From Pseudomonas mosselii (GTDB lineage: Bacteria > Pseudomonadota > Gammaproteobacteria > Pseudomonadales > Pseudomonadaceae), in contig NZ_CP081966.1 of the NCBI RefSeq assembly GCF_019823065.1, forward strand, positions 4,743,501-4,807,500: 64,000 nucleotides of DNA, written 5' to 3'. The notes beneath the pieces are model-generated. The model was not told the DNA's origin, searched no databases, and saw only the letters and a list, made by a program, of their open reading frames with translations. A program made the translations under genes and the position numbers. Every line of letters starts with the position of its first letter. The stretch's first letter is position 1. This document shows, one piece after another, positions 8,450-16,864 of the stretch.

Positions 8450-8878
8450 ATGACCATCACCTTCCTGGGCGCGCCGACGGGCGGCCTTATGCTGCTGCCG
8501 GTGTACTCCTTCCGTGTGCCGGCCGGGTTCCCTTCGCCAGCGGCGGATCACCTGGAGCGTCACATCTCCCTCGACGAGCTGTTCGACCTGCGTGCACCTC
8601 ACGTGTATCTGGTGCAGGTGGAGGGCGACAGCATGCAGGGCGCCGGGATCTTCTCGGGCGATCTTCTCATCGTAGACCGCAGTAGGGAGGCCGAGCACGG
8701 CGATATCGTGATCGCCGCGATCAACACCGAGCCCGTCTGCAAACGCCTTTATCGTCGCGACGGCGTGCTGGTGCTGCAATCGGAGAATCCAGCCTACCCC
8801 CCGCGCCACGTTATGGAAGGCGACGACCTGGTCATCTGGGGTGTGGTTCGCTACAGCGTGCGCGATCATGCCCAGTGA
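8450..8878 (+). CDS. umuD: UmuD/RulA-type translesion polymerase subunit (S24 peptidase)
   Basis: A 142-residue UmuD (RulA) protein. After RecA-stimulated self-cleavage, UmuD' partners UmuC as DNA polymerase V. The S24 peptidase features are seen: the cleavage region near residues 23-27 (SPAADHLE follows), the catalytic serine in VEGDSMQGAGI (about residue 60) and the catalytic lysine in EPVCKRL (about 97). The length equals that of typical UmuD. The LexA box lies directly upstream and the umuC start overlaps its 3' end. The protein is intact although its partner gene is interrupted, so it would have to pair with another UmuC in the cell to act in mutagenic repair. Confidence 0.95.
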   Translation: MTITFLGAPTGGLMLLPVYSFRVPAGFPSPAADHLERHISLDELFDLRAPHVYLVQVEGDSMQGAGIFSGDLLIVDRSREAEHGDIVIAAINTEPVCKRLYRRDGVLVLQSENPAYPPRHVMEGDDLVIWGVVRYSVRDHAQ

Positions 8879-8987
8879 CCACCAGGTGTTCGCGCTGATC
8901 GACTGCAACTCGTTCTATGCGAGCTGCGAGCGCGTGTTCCGGCCGGATCTGGCCAAGACGCCCATCGTGGTGCTGAGCAACAACGAT
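8868..8987 (+). pseudogene. umuC: umuC (rulB), 5' fragment
   Basis: The first 40 codons of a UmuC-type Y-family polymerase, starting MPSDHQVFALIDCNSFYASC and reaching VVLSNND, which is the conserved palm motif region with the metal-binding Asp12. The ATG overlaps the end of umuD. The frame is broken at the NND codons by the 13.96 kb recombinase element and resumes at 22945. With the two parts joined the protein would be 426 residues, the usual UmuC length. Confidence 0.95.
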
Positions 8988-8991
8988 CTGA
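8980..8991. other. Left attachment core of the umuC element
   Basis: ACAACG (8980-8985, umuC codons for NN/ND) is followed by the inner arm ATCTGA (8986-8991). The arm is the inverse of TCAGAT at the right end. Confidence 0.75.
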
Positions 8992-9106
8992 GGGGTGGGA
9001 ATCGTTAGTAAATCCTGTAGAGTCCGCGCCACCTTCTGAACCCCTCTGGAACAGCAGTTTCCAGGCTTCATAAGGCAATCCATTGGAAGTGTTTTAGGGC
9101 AGCGGC
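8992..9106. other. Left-end leader of the umuC element
   Basis: This non-coding 115-base stretch holds an inverted pair AGGGGT (about 8991-8996) and ACCCCT (about 9046-9051), possible recombinase binding arms, and the start region of the recombinase operon. I see no convincing promoter hexamers. Confidence 0.4.
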
Positions 9107-10264
9107 ATGAGGCTGGTATTCGCAACAAAAGACCTAGCATTAGCAGGTCGATCCTTTGAAGGCTTTCCGTTGCTGATTGGGTCAGAGGGATGGCCAGTCG
9201 AGCCAGCTCAATCCTTCCTTTGGCACACGCTTATCGAGTCAGGTGAGGCCCTAAGCGATTTGACTTGGGAAGCCTATGGACGGCGTCTGTACGATTACTT
9301 TGCCTTCCTGGAAGCCAATGGATTGGGCTGGGACGAGGAAAGCCCGGCTCACGGTCTGAGTGCTCTGTCGAGGTACAGGGATTGGTCGAGCGGAGAATTA
9401 GCACTTGATCCCGGCACGGTGAACAATCGTCTGGCCTTGATCGTGAGGTTCTACCGATGGGCTAAGCAGCGCAACCTGATAACTGTGCTGCCCTTCGGTG
9501 AGAAAAGGGTAAGAGTTGCCCAACATTCCGGTCTTCTCAGTCATATCGCTCTGCCCGGAGCCGAGAGCACGAAAGTTTCGGTGATGGTTCGCGACCGAAA
9601 GCGCTTGACCAAATTCCTGACCAAGGATCAAGTCAAGGTATGCCTTGCCCTGGATACCGATCCAAGCCACCAGATATTGTTCCACCTCATGGTGCGTACC
9701 GGCCTTCGCTCCTGTGAAGCGAGGTCTTTTCCTCTCAAATATGTGTTCAACCCCAGGTTGAAGAAGGGACTGCGCCCAAGGCAAATGATCAGTGTTGCTC
9801 TTGATCCTTCAGACATGCATATCAAGTACGACCGGCCTAGAACTATCGACGTGCCATGGTCGTTGATGGAGAGCATGTGGTCTTACTCCCTTCACCAACG
9901 AGAGGTTCGTAAGTCCAATGGTGATGGACGTGTTACCGCGCTGCTGCTGACTAATGAAGGCAGGCATTATTCAAAAGATTCCGTAGTGGACGTTATGAAG
10001 TCCTATGAAAGAAAGTGCGGTTTCTATGTTCGGGCCCACATGCTACGCCACACCTATGGGACTTATACCTTGCTTGCTCTTCGAAAAAGCAAAGAGTTTG
10101 AAGGTGAGCCATTGTTGTATGTCCGAGATAGGCTGGGGCATTCAGATGTGCAAACAACTATGATCTATTTGCATCTCATAAACCAGCTTGAAGCCCAATC
10201 CGTCCTTGCTCACGAGGACGAAATTGACATGATGTTTATGACTGATTCGGTTTCGCGTATTTGA
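9107..10264 (+). CDS. Tyrosine recombinase 1 (GinA/TnpA-like)
   Basis: A 385-residue site-specific tyrosine recombinase, the first of a trio. The full catalytic set is visible: Arg in VRTGLRSCEARSF (about residue 205), His-x-x-Arg in HMLRHTYGTY (about 310), then GHSDVQTTMIYLHL with His and the nucleophile Tyr (about 345-358). The N-terminal 150 residues form the core-binding, XerC-like domain. The ATG at 9107 has AGGGC upstream. The next gene begins ten bases after its stop, so the trio is one operon. It is likely to act with the next two proteins at the TCAGAT-ACAACG-ATCTGA core. The family is known from Tn554 TnpA and GInt GinA. Confidence 0.88.
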   Translation: MRLVFATKDLALAGRSFEGFPLLIGSEGWPVEPAQSFLWHTLIESGEALSDLTWEAYGRRLYDYFAFLEANGLGWDEESPAHGLSALSRYRDWSSGELALDPGTVNNRLALIVRFYRWAKQRNLITVLPFGEKRVRVAQHSGLLSHIALPGAESTKVSVMVRDRKRLTKFLTKDQVKVCLALDTDPSHQILFHLMVRTGLRSCEARSFPLKYVFNPRLKKGLRPRQMISVALDPSDMHIKYDRPRTIDVPWSLMESMWSYSLHQREVRKSNGDGRVTALLLTNEGRHYSKDSVVDVMKSYERKCGFYVRAHMLRHTYGTYTLLALRKSKEFEGEPLLYVRDRLGHSDVQTTMIYLHLINQLEAQSVLAHEDEIDMMFMTDSVSRI

Positions 10265-10274
10265 GGTAGCACCA

Positions 10275-11882
10275 TTGGCTCGGCAAAAAAGCTACAAGGC
10301 GGTTATGCGGTCGGTTACAAAAGGATTCGAGGCTGTCGAAGATGATATCAAGATTGACCTGCCGAGAAACCCGAGAAACCACAGGCAACTCGATCATACG
10401 AAATATTTAGGCTTGGGCTTCGACGCTTGGGCAATTCAAAGTCTTCACGTTATCAAAGCTTTGCTACAAGGAGGAAACTTCTCAGTGACGACCTTGATTG
10501 GTTACTCTACGAACGGGCTGAGATTTTTTATAAATTTCTTGAGTGGAGGTTCGGTCAAGTCGCCACCTGCAACGCCAAACAGTCTTACCAAAAGCCACTT
10601 GGATCGATACGTCTCTTGGCTGAGGCTAAAATACCCTAACGGCTCGACAGCCAAGAATTACTATACTAGCTTCAAGTCGTTAGTTGTTGTTTTGGCTGAA
10701 TATGGATTTATTGAAGTTAATCTTGACGATCTTTTGCCCCTCAATCCATTTCCTAATAATTCGCAGAGCACTAAAGATGCAGATCCGCTCACCTTGGGTG
10801 AAATGCAAAGGCTGATTGGCGCTTTGAAGTCAGATCTTATTGCCATCCATAAGGGTACATTCCTTGGAAATGGCGCGGAGGCGATGGCTGTATTGCTACT
10901 AATTACTGCGGCAAGGTCTGGAATCAATACTACGCCGCTCTTGGAGATGAAAAGGGATGCCCTACAGCCTCACCCATTTATTCCTAATCTCAGGTTGATT
11001 ACTACCGTCAAACGTCGAGGTAAAGGCGCACAGAGCAAAACAATCCGTCAGACTAATCTGCTAGATGAGTACAGTGCTATTCCCCTGGATGGGGTGGCAG
11101 TCCTCAATAAGGCGCTGGAGATTTCTAAGCCACTCGTAGCACTGGCACCTGATGAAATATCTTCATGTGTGTGGTTATATCGCTCGGGCCAGCCTGGCCG
11201 CTCGAACGACATCGTTACCCTTACACCCGGTGCTTTATATGTCACGGCAAAAAGCATTTGTGAGCGTCATGCGCTTCAGGATGATCAAGGCAATCGGCTA
11301 AATGTCACGCTTAGTCGGCTGCGAAAGACTATGGAAAGCCGTTTGTGGAAACTGAGCGGTGGCGACATTATAGAAGTTTCCTCCGTTATGGGTCATACCC
11401 CTGGTGTCGCCGATAATCACTATTTGAAAATCAACGATGAGATCAAGGTCGACGGGGCGACATTTGTTGGGGAGGCTTTTCCGGACAAACTACGTGGCAT
11501 AAACGTTATACCAACCCCACCAGGCGGCTGCAAAGATAGCCTTTACGGTAGTCTGGCACCAAAGGATGGCGTCAATCATTGTTCTGAATTCATCCACTGC
11601 CTCGGTTGCCCTAGCTATGCAATTGTAGGCACCTTGGAGGACTTATACCGGCTGTTCAGCTACCAACAATTCTTGTATGCAGAAGTCGAATACTTTCTCA
11701 CGGACGAGTGGGGCGCATGGCGCAAGCGTCAGTTTGACTATATTCGATTGATAGATGATTTCACCCAGAAGTTTGATCTTGCATTGGTTTCGCAAGCAAG
11801 GGCTCAGGCTGAGTCATCTCCGCACTTGTTCTGGGCTAAAAAAATCGAGTTCATGAAGAAAAAATTGGGCGGCGAAATTTGA
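10275..11882 (+). CDS. Tyrosine recombinase 2 (GinB/TnpB-like)
   Basis: A 535-residue member of the same superfamily with a TTG start at 10275 preceded by GAGGT. Catalytic Arg is in ARSGINTTPLLEM (about residue 216), and the C-terminal MGHTPGVADNHYLKI gives the late His and Tyr (about 375-388). The usual His-x-x-Arg box reads LSRLRKT, so the Arg is kept but the first His is replaced, which may change or weaken its chemistry. After the catalytic domain comes a Cys-rich tail (PGGCKD, HCSEFIHCLGC) that could bind zinc. It overlaps the start of recombinase 3 by four bases. Subunits of this type are essential for movement in GInt and Tn554-type elements. Confidence 0.85.
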   Translation: MARQKSYKAVMRSVTKGFEAVEDDIKIDLPRNPRNHRQLDHTKYLGLGFDAWAIQSLHVIKALLQGGNFSVTTLIGYSTNGLRFFINFLSGGSVKSPPATPNSLTKSHLDRYVSWLRLKYPNGSTAKNYYTSFKSLVVVLAEYGFIEVNLDDLLPLNPFPNNSQSTKDADPLTLGEMQRLIGALKSDLIAIHKGTFLGNGAEAMAVLLLITAARSGINTTPLLEMKRDALQPHPFIPNLRLITTVKRRGKGAQSKTIRQTNLLDEYSAIPLDGVAVLNKALEISKPLVALAPDEISSCVWLYRSGQPGRSNDIVTLTPGALYVTAKSICERHALQDDQGNRLNVTLSRLRKTMESRLWKLSGGDIIEVSSVMGHTPGVADNHYLKINDEIKVDGATFVGEAFPDKLRGINVIPTPPGGCKDSLYGSLAPKDGVNHCSEFIHCLGCPSYAIVGTLEDLYRLFSYQQFLYAEVEYFLTDEWGAWRKRQFDYIRLIDDFTQKFDLALVSQARAQAESSPHLFWAKKIEFMKKKLGGEI

Positions 11883-13747
11883 GCATAAGAACCACGAATG
11901 CGGTGTTAAAGGCATATGATGTCCTCATCGCACAGCCAGTTTCAGCGAATGGTCTAAGTCCCGCAGAGCGGGATGCAATCGTGATCAGCGCTATCGTTAA
12001 TGAAGATGGAGAAACCTTCGTTCTTAGCAGGTTTGGCGATGCACAGTGGGATCTTCGCCCGTTTTTTGATCAGGCCAATATTGCTCATTCTTATAAATTC
12101 ATCAACTGGGATATGGGCATGCCTCGGGCGCTTATTGATGACTGCAAAGCTGTTGCTTATGCTTGGTTTAAAAGAGGAATGCCTAGATCCAAACCTCCTA
12201 TCGCACGGGGCATTACTACTTTCGCCGTCGTCAGCGTGATGCCTTTTGTTCGCTGGTTAAACAATCTAGGAGTTTCAAGCTTTGCAGATGTCCGTCCGAT
12301 CCATGTCAGCAATTACGTTCATCATTGCAAATATGAATTGAAGTTAAGGCCTCTCCCGCTGTATGGGCGATTACGGGTTATTGATTTTCTTTGGGTGTTT
12401 TCTGTCGACACGATGTTTCCCATTCAGAGTTATCCTTGGGGTAATTCGACATTGTGGCGGATTTGTGGGGTCGCGAATGTAAAAGGGTTGGGTGCTGCCA
12501 CTAAAAACGTCGGGCGAACAGATATCATTCCTCATGATGAACAATCTAGGATTTTCAACTATTGCGAAAGCATTGTCCGGGAGATGAAGGCCGAATTGGC
12601 AGTCAATGGTATTGGATATCATCCTAGTGATGAACGGATGGCAATTCGTTGCAGAGATGCTGTTCTGTATATAGTTTCAATCACTAGCGGCATGCGCAAT
12701 GACGAGGCAATTGGAATTGAGGTTGGCGCTTGGCGCAAAGAGTTAAGAAATGGAATTAATTTTTGCTGGGTGACCACAGTCGAGCACAAGACAGGTAAAG
12801 GCCAAGTCGAATATCTTGTGCCAGAACTAACGATTGAAGCTTTAAGTCTTTTGGCAAAATATTCAGCACCCATCAGAAAAGAGCTGGATGAAGAGATTAG
12901 ACAGCTTGCAAGCAATCGGGATTTTTCGTATTCAACTGAACATCTCCTTAGGCTCGAAAAAGCCCGAAAAGACGCGAATAAACTATTTTTGGGACGAAAC
13001 ACACAAGGAGGGAAAGTTCAGGAAAGCCATCATGTTGAGGCTCTCAGCGGGCAAGCATCCAATGCTGCGTTTGACCGTATAGCTAAAGCCGCTGGAAGCG
13101 ATTGGCCGTTGAGGACGCATCAATGCAGGCGAACATATGCAAGATGCTTTGTAGAATCCCGTATGGGCCGCACTTCATTGATCTACCTCAAATGGCAGTT
13201 CAAACACAGCAGCATGAGTATGACCCAACTCTATGCATCCAATCCGCAGCAAGACCTGACTCTCTTTGATGAGATCTTCCAGCAGATGACAGAGTTTAAA
13301 ATTGACCTGATCGAATCATGGCTCGATGATCAGCCACTGGCAGGGGGCGCTGGCGAAAAGATTGTGGAATTGCGGGCAATTCCAATCAAGGATAGAGCTG
13401 CTTTGCTTGCCCAGACCGCCCCACATGCCAACATTCGTGCGACTGGACACGGCTGGTGCATCGCCACAGAGCGGGGCTGCGGAGGTGCTGGTCTATACGA
13501 AGCCACACGGTGTCCAGGGTGCAAAAATTCGGTGATCGATGAAGTCTTCGCCAGCACTTGGCAGGACATCTACATTCAACAGCGAGAGCTGATAAAAATT
13601 GAGGATGCAGGCCCGGCTGTTAGGCAGCGCGCAGAACGCGACTTGCAGGTTGCACTAGATGTAATTACGGGTAAGCGGATTAAATGGTTGATCTTACCTT
13701 TGCATGAGAGTGAGACAGACCGGCATCTCATCGGATTATCTGGTTGA
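11879..13747 (+). CDS. Tyrosine recombinase 3 (GinC-like), C-terminus altered by ISPpu12-like insertion
   Basis: A 622-residue recombinase with a TTG start overlapping the stop of recombinase 2. Catalytic Arg is in TSGMRNDEA (about residue 268), His-x-x-Arg in THQCRRTYAR (about 416) and His/Tyr in FKHSSMSMTQLY (about 442-453). A Cys cluster, WCIATERGCGG then CPGCKN, near residue 525-548 probably binds zinc. The last two codons and the stop lie in the left inverted repeat of the ISPpu12-like element. Removing that element restores an open frame that adds NPYTRNYQPWPFSS and stops 20 bases before the fourth gene. The native protein therefore probably ended about 12 residues later. Whether the shortened form works is unknown. 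Confidence 0.85.
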   Translation: MSIRTTNAVLKAYDVLIAQPVSANGLSPAERDAIVISAIVNEDGETFVLSRFGDAQWDLRPFFDQANIAHSYKFINWDMGMPRALIDDCKAVAYAWFKRGMPRSKPPIARGITTFAVVSVMPFVRWLNNLGVSSFADVRPIHVSNYVHHCKYELKLRPLPLYGRLRVIDFLWVFSVDTMFPIQSYPWGNSTLWRICGVANVKGLGAATKNVGRTDIIPHDEQSRIFNYCESIVREMKAELAVNGIGYHPSDERMAIRCRDAVLYIVSITSGMRNDEAIGIEVGAWRKELRNGINFCWVTTVEHKTGKGQVEYLVPELTIEALSLLAKYSAPIRKELDEEIRQLASNRDFSYSTEHLLRLEKARKDANKLFLGRNTQGGKVQESHHVEALSGQASNAAFDRIAKAAGSDWPLRTHQCRRTYARCFVESRMGRTSLIYLKWQFKHSSMSMTQLYASNPQQDLTLFDEIFQQMTEFKIDLIESWLDDQPLAGGAGEKIVELRAIPIKDRAALLAQTAPHANIRATGHGWCIATERGCGGAGLYEATRCPGCKNSVIDEVFASTWQDIYIQQRELIKIEDAGPAVRQRAERDLQVALDVITGKRIKWLILPLHESETDRHLIGLSG

Positions 13748-13755
13748 TGCTTCAC

Positions 13756-14163
13756 CTACTGCTGGTGCATGTTTCCTTCGCTAATTCCAGCAAGAACCCC
13801 ACACGCCTCAACTTCCCGGTCATCGTTGCAACTCGCTCTCAGTGAAACGAGTTGTTTCTCAAGCGCTTGCAGAGCGGTTATCTGCGACCGCACATGAGAG
13901 ATGTGATCATCGAGCAAGGCGTTGACGGCGGTACAAGGCTGATGAGGGTCGTCCTGATAGCTCTGTAGTTCGTGAATCTCAGCCAGTGACAGGCCCAGGA
14001 TTCTGCAGCGACGGATGAAAGCCAGCCCCTCACCATGCTTCTCGGTATAGACACGGTAACCGTTGTCCTGCCGATCAGGCGGCGGCAACAAGCCCTGCTG
14101 TTCATAGAAGCGGATCGTCTGTGTTTCGACCCCTACCAACTGCGCCAACTGACCAATGCGCAT
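13756..14163 (-). CDS. MerR-family metal-responsive regulator (CadR/PbrR-like)
   Basis: A 135-residue MerR-family activator. It has the N-terminal winged helix MRIGQLAQLVGVETQTIRFYE, a long dimerisation helix and the CadR/PbrR cysteines: one in QPCTAVNALL (about residue 77) and two in ASCNDDREVEAC (about 111-119). These three Cys are typical of sensors for Cd(II), Pb(II) or Zn(II). GAGGAGG upstream selects the ATG at 14163 over a longer frame. It is divergent from the CDF efflux gene with a MerR-type promoter between them. The stop codon lies inside the inverted repeat of the element. Its normal target gene is disrupted here, so its regulatory output is likely lost or limited to downstream genes. 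Confidence 0.88.
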   Translation of the reverse strand: MRIGQLAQLVGVETQTIRFYEQQGLLPPPDRQDNGYRVYTEKHGEGLAFIRRCRILGLSLAEIHELQSYQDDPHQPCTAVNALLDDHISHVRSQITALQALEKQLVSLRASCNDDREVEACGVLAGISEGNMHQQ

Positions 14164-14194
14164 CAGCCTCCTCCCCAACGGATTCTTTACTCTA

Positions 14195-14225
14195 TTGACC
14201 TTATAGTAGCTTTATAGTTTTAAAT
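14195..14225 (+). promoter_or_regulatory. MerR-type promoter with long spacer
   Basis: TTGACC (14195-14200) and TTAAAT (14220-14225) are 19 bases apart, the long spacer that MerR activators correct. The spacer holds the dyad-like CTTATAGTAGCTTTATAG, close to known CadR, PbrR and ZntR operators. Confidence 0.75.
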
Positions 14226-14608
14226 GGTACCACAACATTGTTCAAGTGGAGTCGTATCATGAGCAAATCCTGTGGTGGCGCCTGTGGCGGTGATGCAACG
14301 TCCGCAGCGGATACCGATATACAGGCCTCCTCCGAGGCGCCAGGGAGATGGGTCAGTGTTTATGCCGTGCCGAAGATGGACTGTCCATCAGAAGAACGAA
14401 TGATTCGCCTAGCCCTGAACGGCTTTGAGGAGATTCGGGCGCTGTCCTTCGACTTGTCGAACCGCCGGCTGAAGGTCGTGCATGACGGCGAGGTCGAGCC
14501 CGTCACCTCGAAACTGAAGACCTTGGGGCTAGGCGCCTCGCTTCAGGAAACCGTCGCTGCAAATCCGGAGACCATCAAGGCCGCCGAGTTTTCGGCAGCT
14601 TCTGCTAA

Positions 14609-15776
14609 GGATGCTCCGATCAACTTGTCGTGCAGCCGCGGCAAGTTGCAATTTTCCAGGCACCTACAGCGTCATTGGACGAAAAGTGACCGAAAAATCA
14701 TGTACGGAGAGCTTTTTCGACCGGTTCTCCGTGTTAAACGCGAACCTCACCCATACCCATGAGCTGTTTTCGAACCCTCCACAGGTTTGCCAGGGCGAAC
14801 AGCGTGGTCAACTGAGCCGTGTTTTTCATCAGCCCACGAAAACGTACTTTCACGTAACCAAACTGCCGCTTGATCACGCGAAACGGATGCTCGACCTTGG
14901 CCCGTGTCTGAGCCTTGCAGAACTCGATCTTGCGCTTGGCTTTGTACAGTACGCTGCGCTGGTTCAGCTTGGAATAGGTGCTGCGACGCGCTGCAATCTG
15001 CCAGATCACCCCCCGATTTTCATGCTCTTCGCGCCTTTCGACACCGGTGTAACCGGCATCTGCATACACGGCGTTTTCTTCGCCATGCAGCAGTTCAGCC
15101 ACCTGCGTGACATCGGCCACATTGGCAGCGGTGCCATGGACGTGATGCACCAGGCCGGACTCGACATCGGCACCGATGTGCGCCTTCATCCCGAAGAAAT
15201 ACTGACCGCCTTTCTTGGTCTGGTGCATCTCGGGATCACGCTTGCCTTCTTTATTTTTGGTCGAGCGGGGGGCATGAATAATGGTGGCATCGACGATGGT
15301 GCCTTGGCGCAGCGACAGGCCTTTTTCCTGCAGATAACCATTGATGACCGCAAGGATTGCCGGTGCGAGCTGATGCTTCTCCAGCAAGTGCCGGAAGTTC
15401 ATGATCGTGGTGTCTTCGGGGATTGGCGCGCTCAGCGTCAGGCGTGCGAACTGGCGCATGGGCGTGATTTCGTAGAGCGCTTCTTCCATGGCCGGGTCGC
15501 TCAGGGAGAACCAGTTCTGCAACAGATGGATGCGCAGCATGGTTTCCAGAGGATAGGGTTTTCTACCGCCGCCGGCCTTGGGGTAGAACGGTTCGATCAG
15601 CTCCAGCAGGCCTGCCCAGGGCACCACCTGATCCATTTCGGCGAGGAAGCGCTCTCGGCGGGTTTGCTTGCGCTTGCCGGCGTACTCAAAGTCGGAAAAG
15701 CTCATCTGGCTCATGGGCGGCTCGGATCAGGTGTTGCGGGGATTCTCGCATAACTGAAGGCTTGTTCGGAGATTCC
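14609..15776. mobile_element. IS5-family insertion sequence (copy A)
   Basis: The element is 1168 bp, flanked by CTAA (14605-14608 and 15777-15780), the Y-TA-R type four-base duplication typical of the IS5 group. Imperfect inverted ends start GGATGCTCCGATCAA on the left and, inverted, GGAATCTCCGAACAA on the right. It carries one transposase gene on the minus strand. Confidence 0.9.
14734..15714 (-). CDS. IS5-family transposase (copy A)
   Basis: A 326-residue DDE transposase of the IS5 group. It has the N-terminal DUF772 region (VPWAGLLELIEPFYPK...LLQNWFSLSDPAMEEALYE), the first catalytic Asp in RQGTIVDATIIHAP, the second in NAVYADAGYTGVE and the Glu in the basic C-terminal part near KVEHPFRVIKRQFGYVKVRFRG. 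The length is normal and the frame intact, so the element may still be mobile. It is read opposite to the CDF gene it interrupts. It resembles copy B at 25491-26474 closely in the conserved core but differs through much of the rest. Confidence 0.93.
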   Translation of the reverse strand: MSQMSFSDFEYAGKRKQTRRERFLAEMDQVVPWAGLLELIEPFYPKAGGGRKPYPLETMLRIHLLQNWFSLSDPAMEEALYEITPMRQFARLTLSAPIPEDTTIMNFRHLLEKHQLAPAILAVINGYLQEKGLSLRQGTIVDATIIHAPRSTKNKEGKRDPEMHQTKKGGQYFFGMKAHIGADVESGLVHHVHGTAANVADVTQVAELLHGEENAVYADAGYTGVERREEHENRGVIWQIAARRSTYSKLNQRSVLYKAKRKIEFCKAQTRAKVEHPFRVIKRQFGYVKVRFRGLMKNTAQLTTLFALANLWRVRKQLMGMGEVRV

Positions 15777-16330
15777 CTAAGCAAGAATCCGGGACCCTGC
15801 GCTGGTTGCTCGGCATCAATGCACTTCTGTTCGTGGTGGAAATGACTGCCGGTCTGATCGCCCAGTCCACCGGCCTGATTGGAGAATCCCTGGACAATTT
15901 TGCCGATGCGGCGGTGTACGGGCTTGCCCTTTATGCGGTTGGACATAGCGTGAAAATGCAGGTACGTGCCGCGCATCTTGCTGGTGTACTGCAACTGATC
16001 TTGGCTGTGGGCGTGCTCGTAGAGGTGGTGAGACGCTTTGTATTCGGTAGTGAGCCTGAATCGCTGGTGATGATGGCTATCGCATTCGTCGCATTGATTG
16101 CCAATACCAGTTGTCTGCTGCTCATATCCAAACATCGGGAAGGCGGGGCGCACATGAAGGCAAGCTGGATATTCTCGGCCAACGACGTGGTGATCAACCT
16201 GGGGGTCATCACCGCCGGCGCCCTGGTCGCGTGGACCGGTTCCAATTATCCGGATCTGATTATCGGCACCATCGCGGGGGGCATTGTACTTAACGGTGCC
16301 AGACGCATTTTGGCGTTGAAGGGTTAAATA

Positions 16331-16843
16331 ATGCTCATTATTGGCAAAAAGCTCTCGCCGTATGCCCTATTGTCCATATCGGGCCTGCTGGCAGCGTCTG
16401 ATCAGGCTGTAAAGTGGCTGGTGCAGCAATCAATGGCCTATGGCGAGTATGTTTCGGTGACCCCGTTCTTTAACTGGGTGCACCTATGGAACACCGGTGC
16501 CGCATTCAGTCTTTTTGCGAATGGTGGATGCTGGCAGCGCTACTTTTTTATCGGAATCGCGGTAGTGGTCTCGATTTTTCTGATCAAGCTGATCCTTGAA
16601 AATCGTCATAAAGGAGAAGCCATCGCTTACAGTCTTATCCTCGGTGGCGCCATGGGCAACCTGATTGACCGGGTCTTTCGCGGCTATGTTGTGGATTCCT
16701 TTGATTTCTATTGGCGAGACTGGCATTGGCCGGCCTTCAACCTGGCTGATATTGCAATTGTCCTCGGTGCCTTACTTTTCGTTTCCAGCAGCTTGTTGGG
16801 TAAAAAAGCAAACACCAATGCCGAGCCGGATGGATCTGACTGA
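16331..16843 (+). CDS. lspA: Signal peptidase II (LspA) of the ISPpu12-like element
   Basis: A 170-residue prolipoprotein signal peptidase. It cleaves the signal peptide of lipoproteins below the diacylglyceryl-modified Cys, in the inner membrane. Four membrane segments are visible, the catalytic aspartates are in GNLIDRVFRGYVVDSFDF (about residues 114-131) and FNLADIAIVLGA (about 137), and the VSVTPFFNWVHLWNTGAAFSLF box is complete. It starts three bases after the CDF stop codon. lspA is a regular passenger of ISPpu12, where its benefit is unclear. The host surely has its own chromosomal copy. Confidence 0.92.
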   Translation: MLIIGKKLSPYALLSISGLLAASDQAVKWLVQQSMAYGEYVSVTPFFNWVHLWNTGAAFSLFANGGCWQRYFFIGIAVVVSIFLIKLILENRHKGEAIAYSLILGGAMGNLIDRVFRGYVVDSFDFYWRDWHWPAFNLADIAIVLGALLFVSSSLLGKKANTNAEPDGSD

Positions 16844-16864
16844 CACCTACGCCTATACAACACC

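Larger units (their letters stand above)
14259..16327 (+). pseudogene. CDF (CzcD-like) metal efflux gene split by an IS5 element
   Basis: The gene is split into 14259-14608 and 15781-16327. Joined at the CTAA duplication, the frame is restored exactly (897 bases, 298 residues) across SAK-QESGTLRWLLGINALLF. The N-terminus MSKSCGGACGG with a Cys/Gly-rich stretch and PKMDCPSEE looks like a metal-binding heavy-metal-associated-type domain. The rest has the membrane segments of a cation diffusion facilitator, including FVVEMTAGLIAQSTGLIGESLDN with the conserved Asp residues. Intact members export Zn, Cd or Co. The upstream fragment runs on into the IS and ends after about 50 foreign codons. The downstream part lacks its own start, so the transporter is inactive as it stands. 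Confidence 0.9.

Noticed and set aside
14611..15753. A 380-codon open frame on the plus strand
   Set aside because: It is antisense to the IS5 transposase, starts in the truncated CDF gene region and encodes no recognisable protein.
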